Origin: Petrolisthes cinctipes
Lineage: Eukaryota > Arthropoda > Malacostraca > Decapoda > Porcellanidae
DNA: 64,000 nt
Reading direction: 5' to 3'
NCBI GenBank assembly: GCA_033782935.1
Contig: JAWQEG010001343.1
Location: 12,501-76,500, forward strand
Shown here: one piece after another, positions 11,691-22,504 of the stretch
How positions within the stretch are numbered: position 1 is the stretch's first letter
Layout: each line of letters opens with the position of its first letter
Translations under genes and position numbers: made by a program
The notes under the pieces: model-generated
What the model saw: the letters and a program-made list of their open reading frames with translations, nothing else
The model's database searches: none
What the model was told of the DNA's origin: nothing

Positions 11691-12949
11691 AAGTTATTAT
11701 CTTGGGATTTTTCCCAAAATCTAGGGAAAAATGCTGAGATCTTGGGATTTTCAGTTTGCCTTTCGTATTTCTATTAAGAGGTGATCGTTTACGTTAACAA
11801 AGAATAAATACATGAAAATACTCGTAACCAACATTAATAAACACTAATCTTAACAATAACAATTACATACCGACATGGGTGTACCATTATGTAGATATGT
11901 GGAAGGTGGATCGAGTAGATGGAACGACGTCCATACTTGATGGAAGGTACAGGTGAACTGACGTGTCAGTGTAATATACCCACTTACCTGGCGCATAAAT
12001 ACATAATAAAAGTGACTAATGAAATGCAAATATCTGGGAAATTGAAAATAACATTGATATGAGACAACTGGACTTTAAGGATAATAAATTAAGCTACTTA
12101 AAATGCATGTAGCGTTGATATGTAACCACAGACTGAGTTGCAATTATATGTAATTCTGTGTAGTTACCTCGGAACTACTACCTCACGGGGAATACAGACA
12201 GGCATTAGTGGATGCAATGAGGCTGCTGCATTCAACGCTGTTTATTTAGGGTATAGACACCCTAGACTTACGCTACGCTGGACTTAGTCTCAGCAGCTCT
12301 TGCGATATTTCGAAAGGCTATTCTGCCGAAAGTAAGTGCAATCGCCCATTACATTCACTACACACGAACACACTACATTGTCCCCTACTGAAATATACAT
12401 AAATTGTAAATATTTGCCGCATGGAACTCTTATGCAGATTTTTCAAAAGAACTTCACCCTGTCTCTTTTTACATGTCTACTGCCATTATTGCAATCGTAC
12501 ACTGCACATACACCCATAATATGGCACAGACATTCACGTTTCACGTACACTTTAAGTTGGACTAGAGACTCTCTGGGCACCAGGCAAGGTTTGTTTACAA
12601 GTGTGATGTCACTCCCGCTGTGCATTTTGTGGGAAAACAAGTGTCTAGTGGACTATCCTTTATAGTCTATCATCCTTGTTACCACGACAGGGTGGTGCAG
12701 CTATTGGCCACAGAAATTTGTTCACATGCAGTTGTTTTCAAGGGTTCAAAACATATAGATAATTTAAGACTATGTAACTGCAACACATCATTATTATTTG
12801 GTTTGTTGTTTTGCAATCAGAGAGACCATTCATTGCAGTCTTTTCAGAAATAATTACCTCTTTTTCCACAAATCCAGTGTACGAATTTTTATAACCAACA
12901 GTACATTCATTCAGATAAATAATAATAATGGGCGCGAGTGAAAGGGTCA
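11691..12949. other. Intergenic, nothing recognised
   Basis: No gene seen. About 12640-12700 holds the inverted relative of the repeat at 6585-6640. Confidence 0.5.
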
Positions 12950-13075
12950 TATTCAAGAACGTTTGGGGTGCATACGATGGCGTGGTTCCCGGTACGATGG
13001 CTCCACAGACAAACAGAGCCGTCGTACAGTACCACACCATCGTATACACCACGGATGTTCTTGAAGATGGCCCAA
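12950..13075. mobile_element. Palindromic MITE, CATACGATGG family
   Basis: The left arm ATTCAAGAACGTTTGGGGTG, CATACGATGGCGTGG, GGTACGATGGCTCCA is mirrored by CCACACCATCGTATACACCA and GATGTTCTTGAAGATGG. Relatives lie at 58441-59045 (interrupted), 60150-60200 (part) and 61850-61972. Confidence 0.85.
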
Positions 13076-14405
13076 AATCAGCTAGACTACTTGCCATCCA
13101 CTTCAATGGCCGCCAACCACCTGCTTGATCTAAACCCCAACAACAGAGTATTCTTGCCATTACCGACTCAGGAGACACTATTAATATTTACACTTGTACA
13201 CATTATAAAAATATACTTTATGAAACAGTAAATCAAAGAATAATGTCCTTACCTAGCGTACGCATGTGCAAATCAGCCATTATCCCCGTCTCAGTGACTT
13301 CTTAATACATCCATCGACTCATAAGACAAGGCTGACAAGCAAATGAGACACATGTTGTTGGTTATATCGGATTATGAAAATTCGGTTCCTTTTTAATCAC
13401 TGAGTTCCCTGTATACAATGAATGATGACGAGGATACAGTTAATCAGTGTCAATTGATATATGATGCTTGATTATATAACATAGCTCTGTAATAAAAGAA
13501 ACTCGATCCTCTATTTTCTAGAGAGAGCCGAAACTCCCTCACACCGTAGCAGCATAGGCTATAGGCTATATTATACAATGACAGTCTGAGCAGACTTCCA
13601 TGATGAGCTCCCAGTGGCTGCCACGAAGAAGTGGTCCGTGTATGGGGTGTCGACAGCATCCCACCACCAAACAGTGGCAGCAACCACCATCCATTGAAAA
13701 TTGGCCCGTGTGCGGGGATAATATAAGCGTACCTACACTATTCAAGGAAAATTATATTTTAAGGACTATCTAAATTAAAATTTTAATATGATAGCACCAT
13801 ATAATTTACTGTGCCTGAAACATACTGCCAGCGCTGTAGGATTTGTGAGACCCAATCATTTCTCCATCCTTTCACCACTTTCTTTTCAGGTAATGTAGAT
13901 TGTTAATCAATTGGTTAGGTTTGTTTGATTTCGTCTTTTATTTTTTTGTCAGCTGCAGCTGAGAACTGAACAAACTTACACCCCTTAATGGAGTTGTAGT
14001 ATTTCCTAGAGGTGGATACGAAACTCTCCTCAGGCTGTCTTTCTATTTATTTGGTTTACACTTATGTACACATAGACACGAGAATCGCTTGTAAACATTT
14101 ATTGTTAAGGTAGGAGTAGGAATTAAGGGTGAGCGAGCGTGGCGAGTTGTGGGGTTGCCCTGTGGATGAGGAAAGGAGAGAAGGATACACACGGGCACAG
14201 CGTATAATATACTCATATATTCATGAGTATATACACTGTGCACACCATGGAGGTAGTATAGGGCACACAGTCACTAAGTCCAGGGATCAACACATCTTTC
14301 CCCAGCACACAAGATTGCATTCCTTGCTCTTACAGCCGGGTACCTACTGACTGGTAAGTGAACAGAGACATTAGGGGCTGAAAATGAGAAAATTGTCCAA
14401 CAATT
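13076..14405. other. Intergenic, nothing coding
   Basis: A segment at 13590-13700 (CAGCATCCCACCACCAAACA, AGTGGCAGCAACCAC) recurs at 39400-39470 in the protease-homolog 3' flank and is a dispersed repeat. No gene seen. Confidence 0.5.
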
Positions 14406-14480
14406 CTACCAACTCGGGAATCGAACCTGTGATTCCTCGCTTGCTAGGCGAGCATGATAACCAATACACCATCGGGGTAG
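14406..14480 (-). pseudogene. tRNA-derived sequence (Val-like, degenerate)
   Basis: The minus strand has an A-box-like TGGTGTATTGGTTATCA, a perfect five-pair anticodon stem CTCGC/GCGAG around a seven-base loop CTAGCAA, and a B box GGTTCGATTCC, in 75 bases. The overall pattern resembles arthropod tRNA-Val (G-T-G-T-A-G-T-G-G-T-T-A-T-C-A and T-T-C-G-A-T-x-C). Only five of seven acceptor pairs can form and the T stem has two mismatches, and the loop would read as AGC. I take it as a tRNA pseudogene or SINE head rather than a working tRNA. Confidence 0.6.
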
Positions 14481-14743
14481 ATACACACGCCACTTTTATG
14501 CTAATGCTGGCCGGCGCGTAAGGCATTACTGGGAAATCAGGTAGTGATTAAATGAAGTACGCCAAGCCCACACGCTCGCTTGAGTAAAGTCATTTTTTTT
14601 ACGAACTGGATTAAGGGCAAATTGTTCCTTCAATCTATGATAAAATAAAAAACTGATCCCCTGTTCGTATTCGCATAGCATACACAGTACAGTAGTTTGG
14701 AAGTATCAACTATCATCTGCCATGAAGAACGCAGCACGGCACA

Positions 14744-14745
<2 letters not shown>

Positions 14746-14801
<56 letters not shown>

Positions 14802-14802
14802 G
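14746..14802. repeat. (AAT)n microsatellite
   Basis: About 19 uninterrupted AAT units. Confidence 0.95.
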
Positions 14803-16137
14803 GACAGCAAGTAATCACGAAAGGAAATGGAGGCATGAATACAATTAAGAAATGAGACACATACACAGGAATTAAAACGACCCACAGAACGATAAGATAA
14901 GATAAAGAGCAGGTGGTGGTGGTGAACGATAGTGGGTTGGGCTTGGAGGGGGACATTGGTATACTTCCTCATGTTGCTCTGACAGTGTACCCGCTACCTT
15001 GTTATAGTGTTGGGAGTGTGTCCGGTACAATAGTTTGGAGCAGATGAGGGGGAACCTATACGTTACCACCACCTCAGCCTCTCTTTTTCTACCACGTTAT
15101 TCACCCAGCATTGTAGCATACTGTATAAAAAGGGTAGAAAGAATCAAGACTTTTAGACAATAGATAAACGTTGAACTGTAAGGGTGGGAGGAGAGGGAGG
15201 AGACAATCTGGGTGGTACTGTTAAGAATTTCTTCGAGGAAAATTTAAGTCTTTTCGTCGCTCAATTCGTACTGCACAAACGACCCAGAGACGAGGGACGG
15301 CAATCACGAAGGGAAAAGAAGGAATAAAGTAGGGAAAGCTAAGGAGAGGAAAGTAATTCGATTCGGGTCCGAAAGGGTGCCCAAGCAACACTTTTAAGAA
15401 ATTGCTCCCATCTTTCAATGACAACGCTGGGTGGGTGATGTGGGAGTGACGAACAACGGTGCATACATACATACATAAACAGACCTACATACATATATAC
15501 ATACATAGATGCAGTACATACATCCGCACGTTTAGAAGGGTACAAGCAGCACTTAGTAATCCTCCACAACAGAGGGTGTGACCATCTTATCGTATTCTTT
15601 GCACTTCTCTTCTTCGTCTTACACATCACCAACCAACCCCGGTTATGTGAGTGTGTATAGTATAGTGTAGTTACGAGTATTTGATTGTGTGTATGTGTAT
15701 GAAATTACGAGTAATAGTAATTGCTTATGTGTGTGTGTTTAGTTACGAGATTTCGCTTTTATAGATAGAGTAAGTATACAACTAGCCTCATGCAGAATAT
15801 GAGTATGAGGGTGTGTAAATGAGCAGGCGTGTCAGAGCTACTGAATTATAACTGTTATCATTCATTGACTGTGCTACGCTAGCGGCCACCAGTGTATGTA
15901 CGTGTTACATCAAGGCCAAGTATGCTGTATCACGGCTAAAAGACCACAGCCTGGGCATCAAGTATATACATCCAAGTAAACACACGTACGGTGACTTGTC
16001 TGGTGGTCTGCCCATCAATATAGAACCCACTCCGTTTTATTATTATTATTATTATTGTTATTAGTAGTAGTAGTAGCATTATTATTTGAGGAGAAAAGTT
16101 ATTACTGAACGAAGTCGAGAGGTGTTAAGCTCCAGTA
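14803..16137. other. Intergenic, nothing recognised
   Basis: Only short repeats seen: ACATACATAC runs at 15465-15520 and a TATTATTATT run at 16038-16060. Confidence 0.5.
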
Positions 16138-16365
16138 ACTAATTAATTAATTAACCAACCAACCAATCAACTAACCAACCAACCAAACAACCAACTAACC
16201 AGTCAACCAACCAACTATAATCAGTCAACTAACCAACTAACCAGTCAACTGACTAAACAACCAACTAACCAACTAACCTATTAACTAACCAACCAACAAA
16301 CCAACTAACCAACCAATTAACTAAACAACTAACCATCCAACCAACTAACCAACCAACACACAAAA
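16138..16365. repeat. (AACC/AACT)n low-complexity tract
   Basis: About 230 bases of CCAACCAACTAACC-type tetranucleotides with interspersed single changes. Confidence 0.95.
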
Positions 16366-17700
16366 TAGGCCTACCTAAATAATTAACCTACATACTGACA
16401 GCCCTATCTTGGTACGATCAAACTTGTCTTGGCCAAGCTTCAAACGTGGCATGTGTTATAACGTGAAGGTCACAGTAATCACAATATTGATCAGTTAATT
16501 CCTCAACAACGATATGTAAATAATTTTCTTTTCCCTAAATATAAAAATAAATGAGCAAATCTTCTGCATGGGTTGCCACAACATAAATTAGCGTCAATAA
16601 AAATACACACTGTTTCATCCACAAATGCGAGGGTTTAATAACTCCCATTTTTCCAACAGTGCAAATAACATGACGAACTTTTTTATCATAAGGGGATAGA
16701 AATTATAGGGTTGGTAGATGTGGAGCAACAACTGTTTCCTTCAAACTATTCCAAGGTACCGGAAACCGTTTGTTAGTTGACCATGCTGGTAGAGTTCGGA
16801 GGAATCGTGAATTTAAAAAAAAAAAGGCCACGTTTGATGAAGCTCTCTCTCTCTCTCTCATTTGATCAGTAGCAGCCACACCGAGAGGAACTGTCTGCAA
16901 TGCTGTACTGTGAAAAATAATAATAATAGTATAATAATAATAGTAATAATAATAACCGACATTGTGGAAAAAATTTATAATAGTGTGGAAAATAATAATA
17001 ATAATAATCATAGTGAAGTGACAATTATTATTATCACTTGTTAACGACTATGAACTATGTGCCTGTTGGTGGTCGTTGTGGTTGTGATGGTTCCATGCTA
17101 TTGTGTTTTAGTGTTTTCAAGGGGGTAAATCTGGATTAAGTGATCCCACCCCAAACTCTTCCAAAACAACAGGCCACCATAATGTTTGTTAATCTGGTTC
17201 TGTTTTCTGGCATACTATGGAGGAATCGAGGCGCTCCAACACTGTAATTAATTAATAGACACACCTGAAACGGGACCCCTCACTGTGCATATACTGTATA
17301 TTGGGAGGGACGAGATACTGAACACAACGTCTCACACTACACTCTATATTATATGCTCGTTGAAGGGCCTCCTGTTTCATGTGTGTCTGTTTTACCTGCT
17401 CGAAACTGTACATCGAAACTTTTGCCGACCATAATTCTCTATCTCCAACCCATACTCAACTCTCTCTCTCTAAACCGTACTAAACTCACTCTCTCTTTCT
17501 CTCTGACCCCAACTCAACTCACTCTAACTACTGTGTAACTCAACACACACTCTCTCTCTCTCTCTCTCTGACCCCAACTCAACTCACTCTTAACTATAAC
17601 TCAACTCTCTCTCTCTCTCTCTCTCTCTGACTCCCAACTCAACTCACTGTAACTATAACTTAACTCTCTCTGTATGTCTCTCTCATCCACACACACACAG
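16366..17700. other. Intergenic upstream of the glucuronosyltransferase
   Basis: Holds AAT/TAA tracts at 16915-17030 and CT runs at 17460-17690. Pieces of the TTAA element family occur near 16730 (TTTCCTTCAAACTATTCC) and 17210 (GGCATACTATGGAGGAATCG). The first exon of the glucuronosyltransferase should be here or further left but could not be identified. Confidence 0.5.
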
Positions 17701-20700
17701 GAGGGTATGGACGCCACAGAGTTGTGTCCTGGTGTTAGTGACGGTGATGATGGTGGTGGTGGTGGTGTGGATGCTCTCTCAACAACAACTAGGGCCGGGG
17801 GGGTTCTCAACGTGTGGCCTACATTGCATCTCCTCTCTTGCTGATCTCAAAGGTGGGTTGGTACTCTGTGTGTGTGTTCTTACCTATTTGTATCTTTACA
17901 GGATTGAGTCAAGCTCGTAATGTCCCGTATTTTAAATCACAATTATCATATTTTTCTTTAAAGTTATGTAAGTTTTTGACACACACCACTTCTTCTGGTA
18001 ATTTGTTCCATTCGTCTATTACTCTATTTGGAAAGCTATATTTCTGCACATCTTTATCTCCTCTGTGTGTGTGTGAGAGACAGAGACAGAGACAGAGACA
18101 GAGACAGAGAGAGAGAGAGAAAAAAAAAATTGATTGATAGATTGAAATTAGGCGCCGCGACAGCAAGGTCATATAGCGCCCGATGTAGAAGATAATTGAG
18201 AGGTGGGACAGTAAACACAAAAGGTAACAAATGAAAAAAAAATAACAGGTGGAGTAGTGAAAACCCTTTAAGTCGCCTCTTACGACAAGCAGGGATACAG
18301 GGGAGGATGAGAAAGAGAAAATTAGTACAGTATGTATGTGTGTGTGTGAAGGGTGTGTGTGTGTATGTGTGTGTGTACAAGCATCAACAGATTGCGTGCA
18401 TATAATAATTTCATGCATTGTGTCTACAGTTTATTGTCACTCTCATTTTAACACACACAACTCCTTCGATCCCCACACAGTCTCCCTGGCCCGGACGGTG
18501 AGAGAGGAGCTGAGGAGGCGTGTGGTGGTCGAAAATAACAACCACTCAGAACTGCCAACCATTTATGTCATCACCCCAACCTACCCCAGGCCAGAACAGG
18601 TCAGTCATTTTGTTGCCCCTTGATGTGATTGACTGTGTACGACTGTTGGCTTCTGTATATGATTTCTCCTGAAGGTATTAGGTCTCGGAACGCTCATGTT
18701 GATGGAAAGAATGATTGTGTGTTAGTTAAGAGATTGTTACTAAGAAATATAATACCGTATACAGGTATATGGTTATTGATCACATGCCATTTACTGAAGT
18801 ACTGTACATAACCACAGATGACACTGGTGACTTTTTATCATGATACATTATTAAGGGTGTCATTTTTCTTTAGTCATACTGAAGGGCAAATGACCCCTGC
18901 AAACTACAGTATGCCAGGAAACTGACTACTCCAGTAATACAGTATACAGTTAAACCTCGATCTAACGGACTAATAGGGGGGAGAGGGTGTCCGTTAAAGC
19001 CGATAGTCCGTTACAGCGAAGAATTTTTAGGGGGGGGGGTACAAAATTTAAAAAAAAACAAAAAAAAAGGTGTATGTACAAAAATTAACACAAAATACAG
19101 ATATATATACATAAATAGGTATGTAATGATGTGTAAATAATGTACCTACTGTATAATGTAAAAAATATAATGGAGAAAAAATAAAGAGAAAAATTTTATT
19201 TACGCCATAAATTTTAGACACGTGACACAGAAACACCAGCTTCTAACTTATTAATAAAAATGTATCAGCAATGCTCAGATTCACACGCTTTCTTTTCTCT
19301 ATAGGTGCCATAGTGATAATGTAGAACACAGGGGACCAAACAAATAATGCAACACTGCAAAATATAATGAAAACGAGAGAAATGTAGCGAAACACAACCA
19401 GTCGAACCCATGTTTGTAAACAAAACAAAACACCCGCGCCTCCAAGCGGACAAAAACTCAAGTAGCAGTCTCGGTACGTTTCACCCGGGCGGGAGTTTTA
19501 AACATTCGGACCCAAAATTCAGACAAATTTTTAAAAATTTTCTCCAGCGGATTGTGTCCGTTGCATCCGAAATCCGTTGCATCGGGGTCTGTTAGATCGA
19601 GGTTTAACTGTATATGTGTAGGGGCTCTGTTCCTTGGCATCAGTTGGAGGTATCAGTAGTGCTCTCCTCTATTCTCCTGGGTAGAAACAAACCCCTTAAA
19701 CTAAATACTGTAAGGCAGTACAGAAATTTTCAGCTAGTGATTACTTCCCTTCCCTGCCTGAATAGTTACCAAAGTTGCATTGTTTGTAGGAATCATTAGC
19801 ACTCCCTTCCCATATTCCCGGAAAGAAGCAAATCCCTTAAACAGAATATGATAGTTCAGTGTTTTCAGCAAGCGATCTCTCCCTTTCCTGCCTGACCAGA
19901 TACCGGAGTTGACTCGATTGGCCCAGACCCTGATGAACGTACCCAACATTTACTGGCTGGTGACTGACGATACGGACACACCCAACCAGGACCTGATCGA
20001 CTACCTCACCTTCACCAACATCCCACACACCTACCTCATTAGTACGACCATCATTTTCACTTTCCCTTATTTACTGGAATCCCACACACCTACAGTGGCT
20101 CAACCAGTACGACCATCACATTCACATTTTCTTGCTTTTTTTAAGTACTGTGTTTTTGTTCTGAATTATATCAAACACACTTTCCTCAACAGTACGACCA
20201 TCACATTCACCTTATTTACTGGTATCCCACACACCTACCTCAACGTCAACGGTACAACTATCACATCAGTATATATAAGTTGCATAATAGTACCAAGTTG
20301 TGTAAATTTTTAGTGTAGCTTGTCTTGGACTGCATTACAATTACAGTAATGAAAAGTAAAAAATTAAATGAGGAAACCAGCACATTTTTGCCAGGATAAA
20401 AAAAAAATGAAGTAGAGGCGGTGAGGCTACTAACCCACTTCTCAAATACTGTCTCCACCACTCTGTCTTACCCTTTTCTCTCCCCATCACCATTCCAACC
20501 CCTAACCTCCTTTTCCTTACCTTTTTTTATACCTCCACCCTCTGTCTTACCTTACTTTTCATTTCTCCTTCCCTATTCCAACTCCTAACCTCCTTTTCTC
20601 TCTCTTTCCCCATTCCAATGCCAAACCTCCACTCCCTGGCCTCTCCCCTTCCCCATTCCAGCCTCTAACCTCCTCTCCCCAGCCTCTCCCCTTTTATTCT

Positions 20701-22391
20701 CAAGCGCCAATGCCTCCCGAGTACAGTGGCCACAAGGTGAAGCCCAAGGGCGTGGCAAACCGAAATGCCGGGATGGAGTGGTTGCGGCAACATGCTTCCA
20801 AAGGCGTCGTCTATTTTGCCGACGACGACAACACCTATGACATCAGATTGTTTCAGGAGGTGAGTGCCAAGTGGGAAAAACATAAACTTTAATAATAATT
20901 ATACAAATGTCGTCAATTGAAACGAACGGACACCTTGTCGAGACAAGGGTAATTCTTCTTCCCTACCTGACCCGAAATGAAACTGGAAATATTCTTGATC
21001 TATTACAACAGCTTAATGAGGTGCACAAAGAAATAAACGAATTAATAAAATAAATAAATAATAACTAATTGACTTACTTGACCTGATTTAAAAACACCTA
21101 TTCCAACCTGACAGTCTAAATGAGTTGGATAAAACTATAAAAAAATAAAATATTCCGACCCAACCTGATCTAACCCGTGCAGATGCGGTACACGGAAAAG
21201 GTGTCCATGTGGCCTGTGGGACTAGTGTCCAAGGAGGGCTTGTCTACACCTGTGGTGTCGGAGGGAAAGTTCCAGGGATGGTTTGACGGCTGGATCGGAG
21301 GCAGGACCTTCCCCGTTGATATGGCCGGCTTTGCTGTCAGTGTCCAGTACCTTCTTGGGGTGAGTGAGTGGTGCTGGTATCATACAGTATAGACTGGTGT
21401 TCCTTGCCACATCTGAAGGAACAGAGTCAGGCATATGTTTAATCGCACAAGTGAATGCTTTCATGTTAAGTTATTAAATTTGACAAATCTTTAATGGCCC
21501 TCATAAAGTCTTTTATGAATACCACAAACACCAAAATTACCATAACATAAACAACATAAAACTCCATGCAGTGGTTCTAATTTGGGTACTTTAATACTTG
21601 GGTTAAATGGCTATTGTTTGTTGGTGGTTTACCATCACAACTGTTGCTAACACCAGGTGCCAAATGCTGCAATGCCCTACAAGCCAGGCCACGAAGAAGA
21701 TGGTTTCCTTAGGAGTCTTCACATCTCACCTAACGATATCGAGTTCAAAGCTGAGCAGTGCACCAAGGTATCGTGTTAATTTGATCATATTGCATTAAAA
21801 GGTAATTACTGTATTTACAAAAGGTCCACTACACCACAAAAAAAAAAAAACTCAAACTCAATTTCAATTGGGACACTCTTGTGGAACCATAGCCATAAAG
21901 TCAAGCATTTACTTCATAAATTACTATTATAATTGATAAGCAATAAATATTTCTGGTGTGACAATATTATACTGTATATGTACAGTTGAGCCAATAAGAA
22001 AGTGCAAGAAAAAATATGGCTGTATATAGCAACATCTAGCAGTTTTTTGTAGAAAGCTTTTGTATCTTTATGAATGGATCACTAGGAACTCAGAGCAAAT
22101 GTATGGTGGAACGTGATTGGCTGAACTTTGAGTGGTTGTGAAGATGTCGCCATATATAGCCATTATTTTCTTGCACTTTCTACTTGCTCAACTGTACATG
22201 ACACATACAGTACTAAAAATTTTCCATCTCAACTATAATAAAATACCCTTCCTTTCCAGTTGTATGTTTGGCACACCCAGACCAAGAAAAGTCGCCACCA
22301 GCCAAACATCATCTTCAAGAAAAAATATGACAACACCAACATCCGGGTACTGCAGGAGTTATTACGATTTCAACCCGAAAAATCCACCTAA
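17701..22391 (+). CDS. Beta-1,3-glucuronosyltransferase, B3GAT/GlcAT-I family (GT43)
   Basis: Seven exons: 17701-17852, 18481-18599, 19900-20041, 20705-20859, 21183-21359, 21657-21767, 22260-22391 (TAA). All internal phases agree; together they give about 328 codons, close to the family length (335 in human B3GAT3). Golgi type II enzymes of this family transfer glucuronate from UDP-GlcA to galactose, GlcAT-I finishing the glycosaminoglycan linker. Exon 1 encodes a hydrophobic anchor (VLVTVMMVVVVVWML); exon 2 has LPTIYVITPTYPRP; exon 3 LTRLAQTLMNVPNIYWLV; exon 4 GVVYFADDDNTY with the metal-binding D-D-D; exon 5 VSMWPVGLVSKEG and FPVDMAGFAV; exon 6 GHEEDGFLRSL, whose Glu aligns with the catalytic base (E-S-S-L-L in vertebrates); exon 7 LYVWHTQTKK. 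No start codon precedes the anchor in frame, so a short upstream exon is expected; the ATG at 17747 is a poorer alternative. GlcAT-I versus GlcAT-P/S cannot be settled here. Confidence 0.93.
17910..18064 (-). pseudogene. LINE reverse-transcriptase C-terminal fragment
   Basis: The minus frame reads KYSFPNRVIDEWNKLPEEVV followed by N-L-H-N-F-K-E-K-Y-D, the typical last residues of CR1/Jockey-type ORF2 (F-x-x-R-V-V-x-x-W-N-x-L-P-x-x-V-V). It lies antisense in intron 1 of the glucuronosyltransferase and is truncated on its 5' side. Confidence 0.8.
18072..18130. repeat. (CAGAGA)n / GA-rich tract
   Basis: CAGAGA hexamers passing into GA and poly-A. The next 180 bases (GGCGCCGCGACAGCAAGG, AGTCGCCTCTTACGACAAGC) look like a dispersed SINE-type repeat; related words recur near 44590 and 46150-46230. 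Confidence 0.8.
18947..19610 (-). mobile_element. Tigger/pogo-like DNA transposon relic, 664 bp
   Basis: Terminal inverted repeats CAGTTAAACCTCGATCTAAC and GTTAGATCGAGGTTTAACTG are flanked by TA. On the minus strand the interior starts a transposase with MAPIEKRKRVNLSIADTFLL, then continues in other frames as KLEAGVSVSRV and VSKIYGVNK, i.e. the CENP-B-type helix-turn-helix broken by frameshifts; the DDE core is missing. It occupies intron 2 of the glucuronosyltransferase in antisense. Confidence 0.88.
20020..20275 (+). repeat. Tandem copies of exon 3 end and donor (glucuronosyltransferase)
   Basis: The end of exon 3 (CATCCCACACACCTACCTCA then A-GTACGACCATCA) recurs at about 20070-20120 and 20190-20275, with a shorter copy at 20185-20205. 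Each copy keeps GTACGA or GTACAA where the real donor lies at 20042. The spacing is uneven because of unrelated inserts. Confidence 0.8.
21983..22194. mobile_element. 212-bp MITE with TA target
   Basis: Ends CAGTTGAGCCAATAAGAAAG and CTTTCTACTTGCTCAACTG are inverted and extend about 50 bases (AAGTGCAAGAAAA...); both sides are flanked by TA. It sits in intron 6 of the glucuronosyltransferase, 65 bases before the last exon. Confidence 0.88.
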
Positions 22392-22498
22392 CCTCTAGTA
22401 AAACAATTATTAATATTGCTAAGGTCTTTCTTGTTTACATGTGCCACTTGCACTTTCCAAATATTTAACTTAGAACAAAATCAGAGATCAACAAACGA

Positions 22499-22504
22499 AA
22501 ATAA
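22499..22504 (+). terminator. Likely polyadenylation signal of the glucuronosyltransferase
   Basis: AATAAA 108 bases after the TAA stop at 22391; the first canonical signal downstream. Confidence 0.55.

Noticed and set aside
14406..14480. Functional tRNA-Ala(AGC) or tRNA-Val
   Set aside because: Acceptor and T stems pair too poorly; body and anticodon disagree.
18336..18623. Translation of the glucuronosyltransferase starting in the TG repeat before exon 2
   Set aside because: Phase match to exon 1 with its hydrophobic anchor is better than an ATG in a microsatellite.
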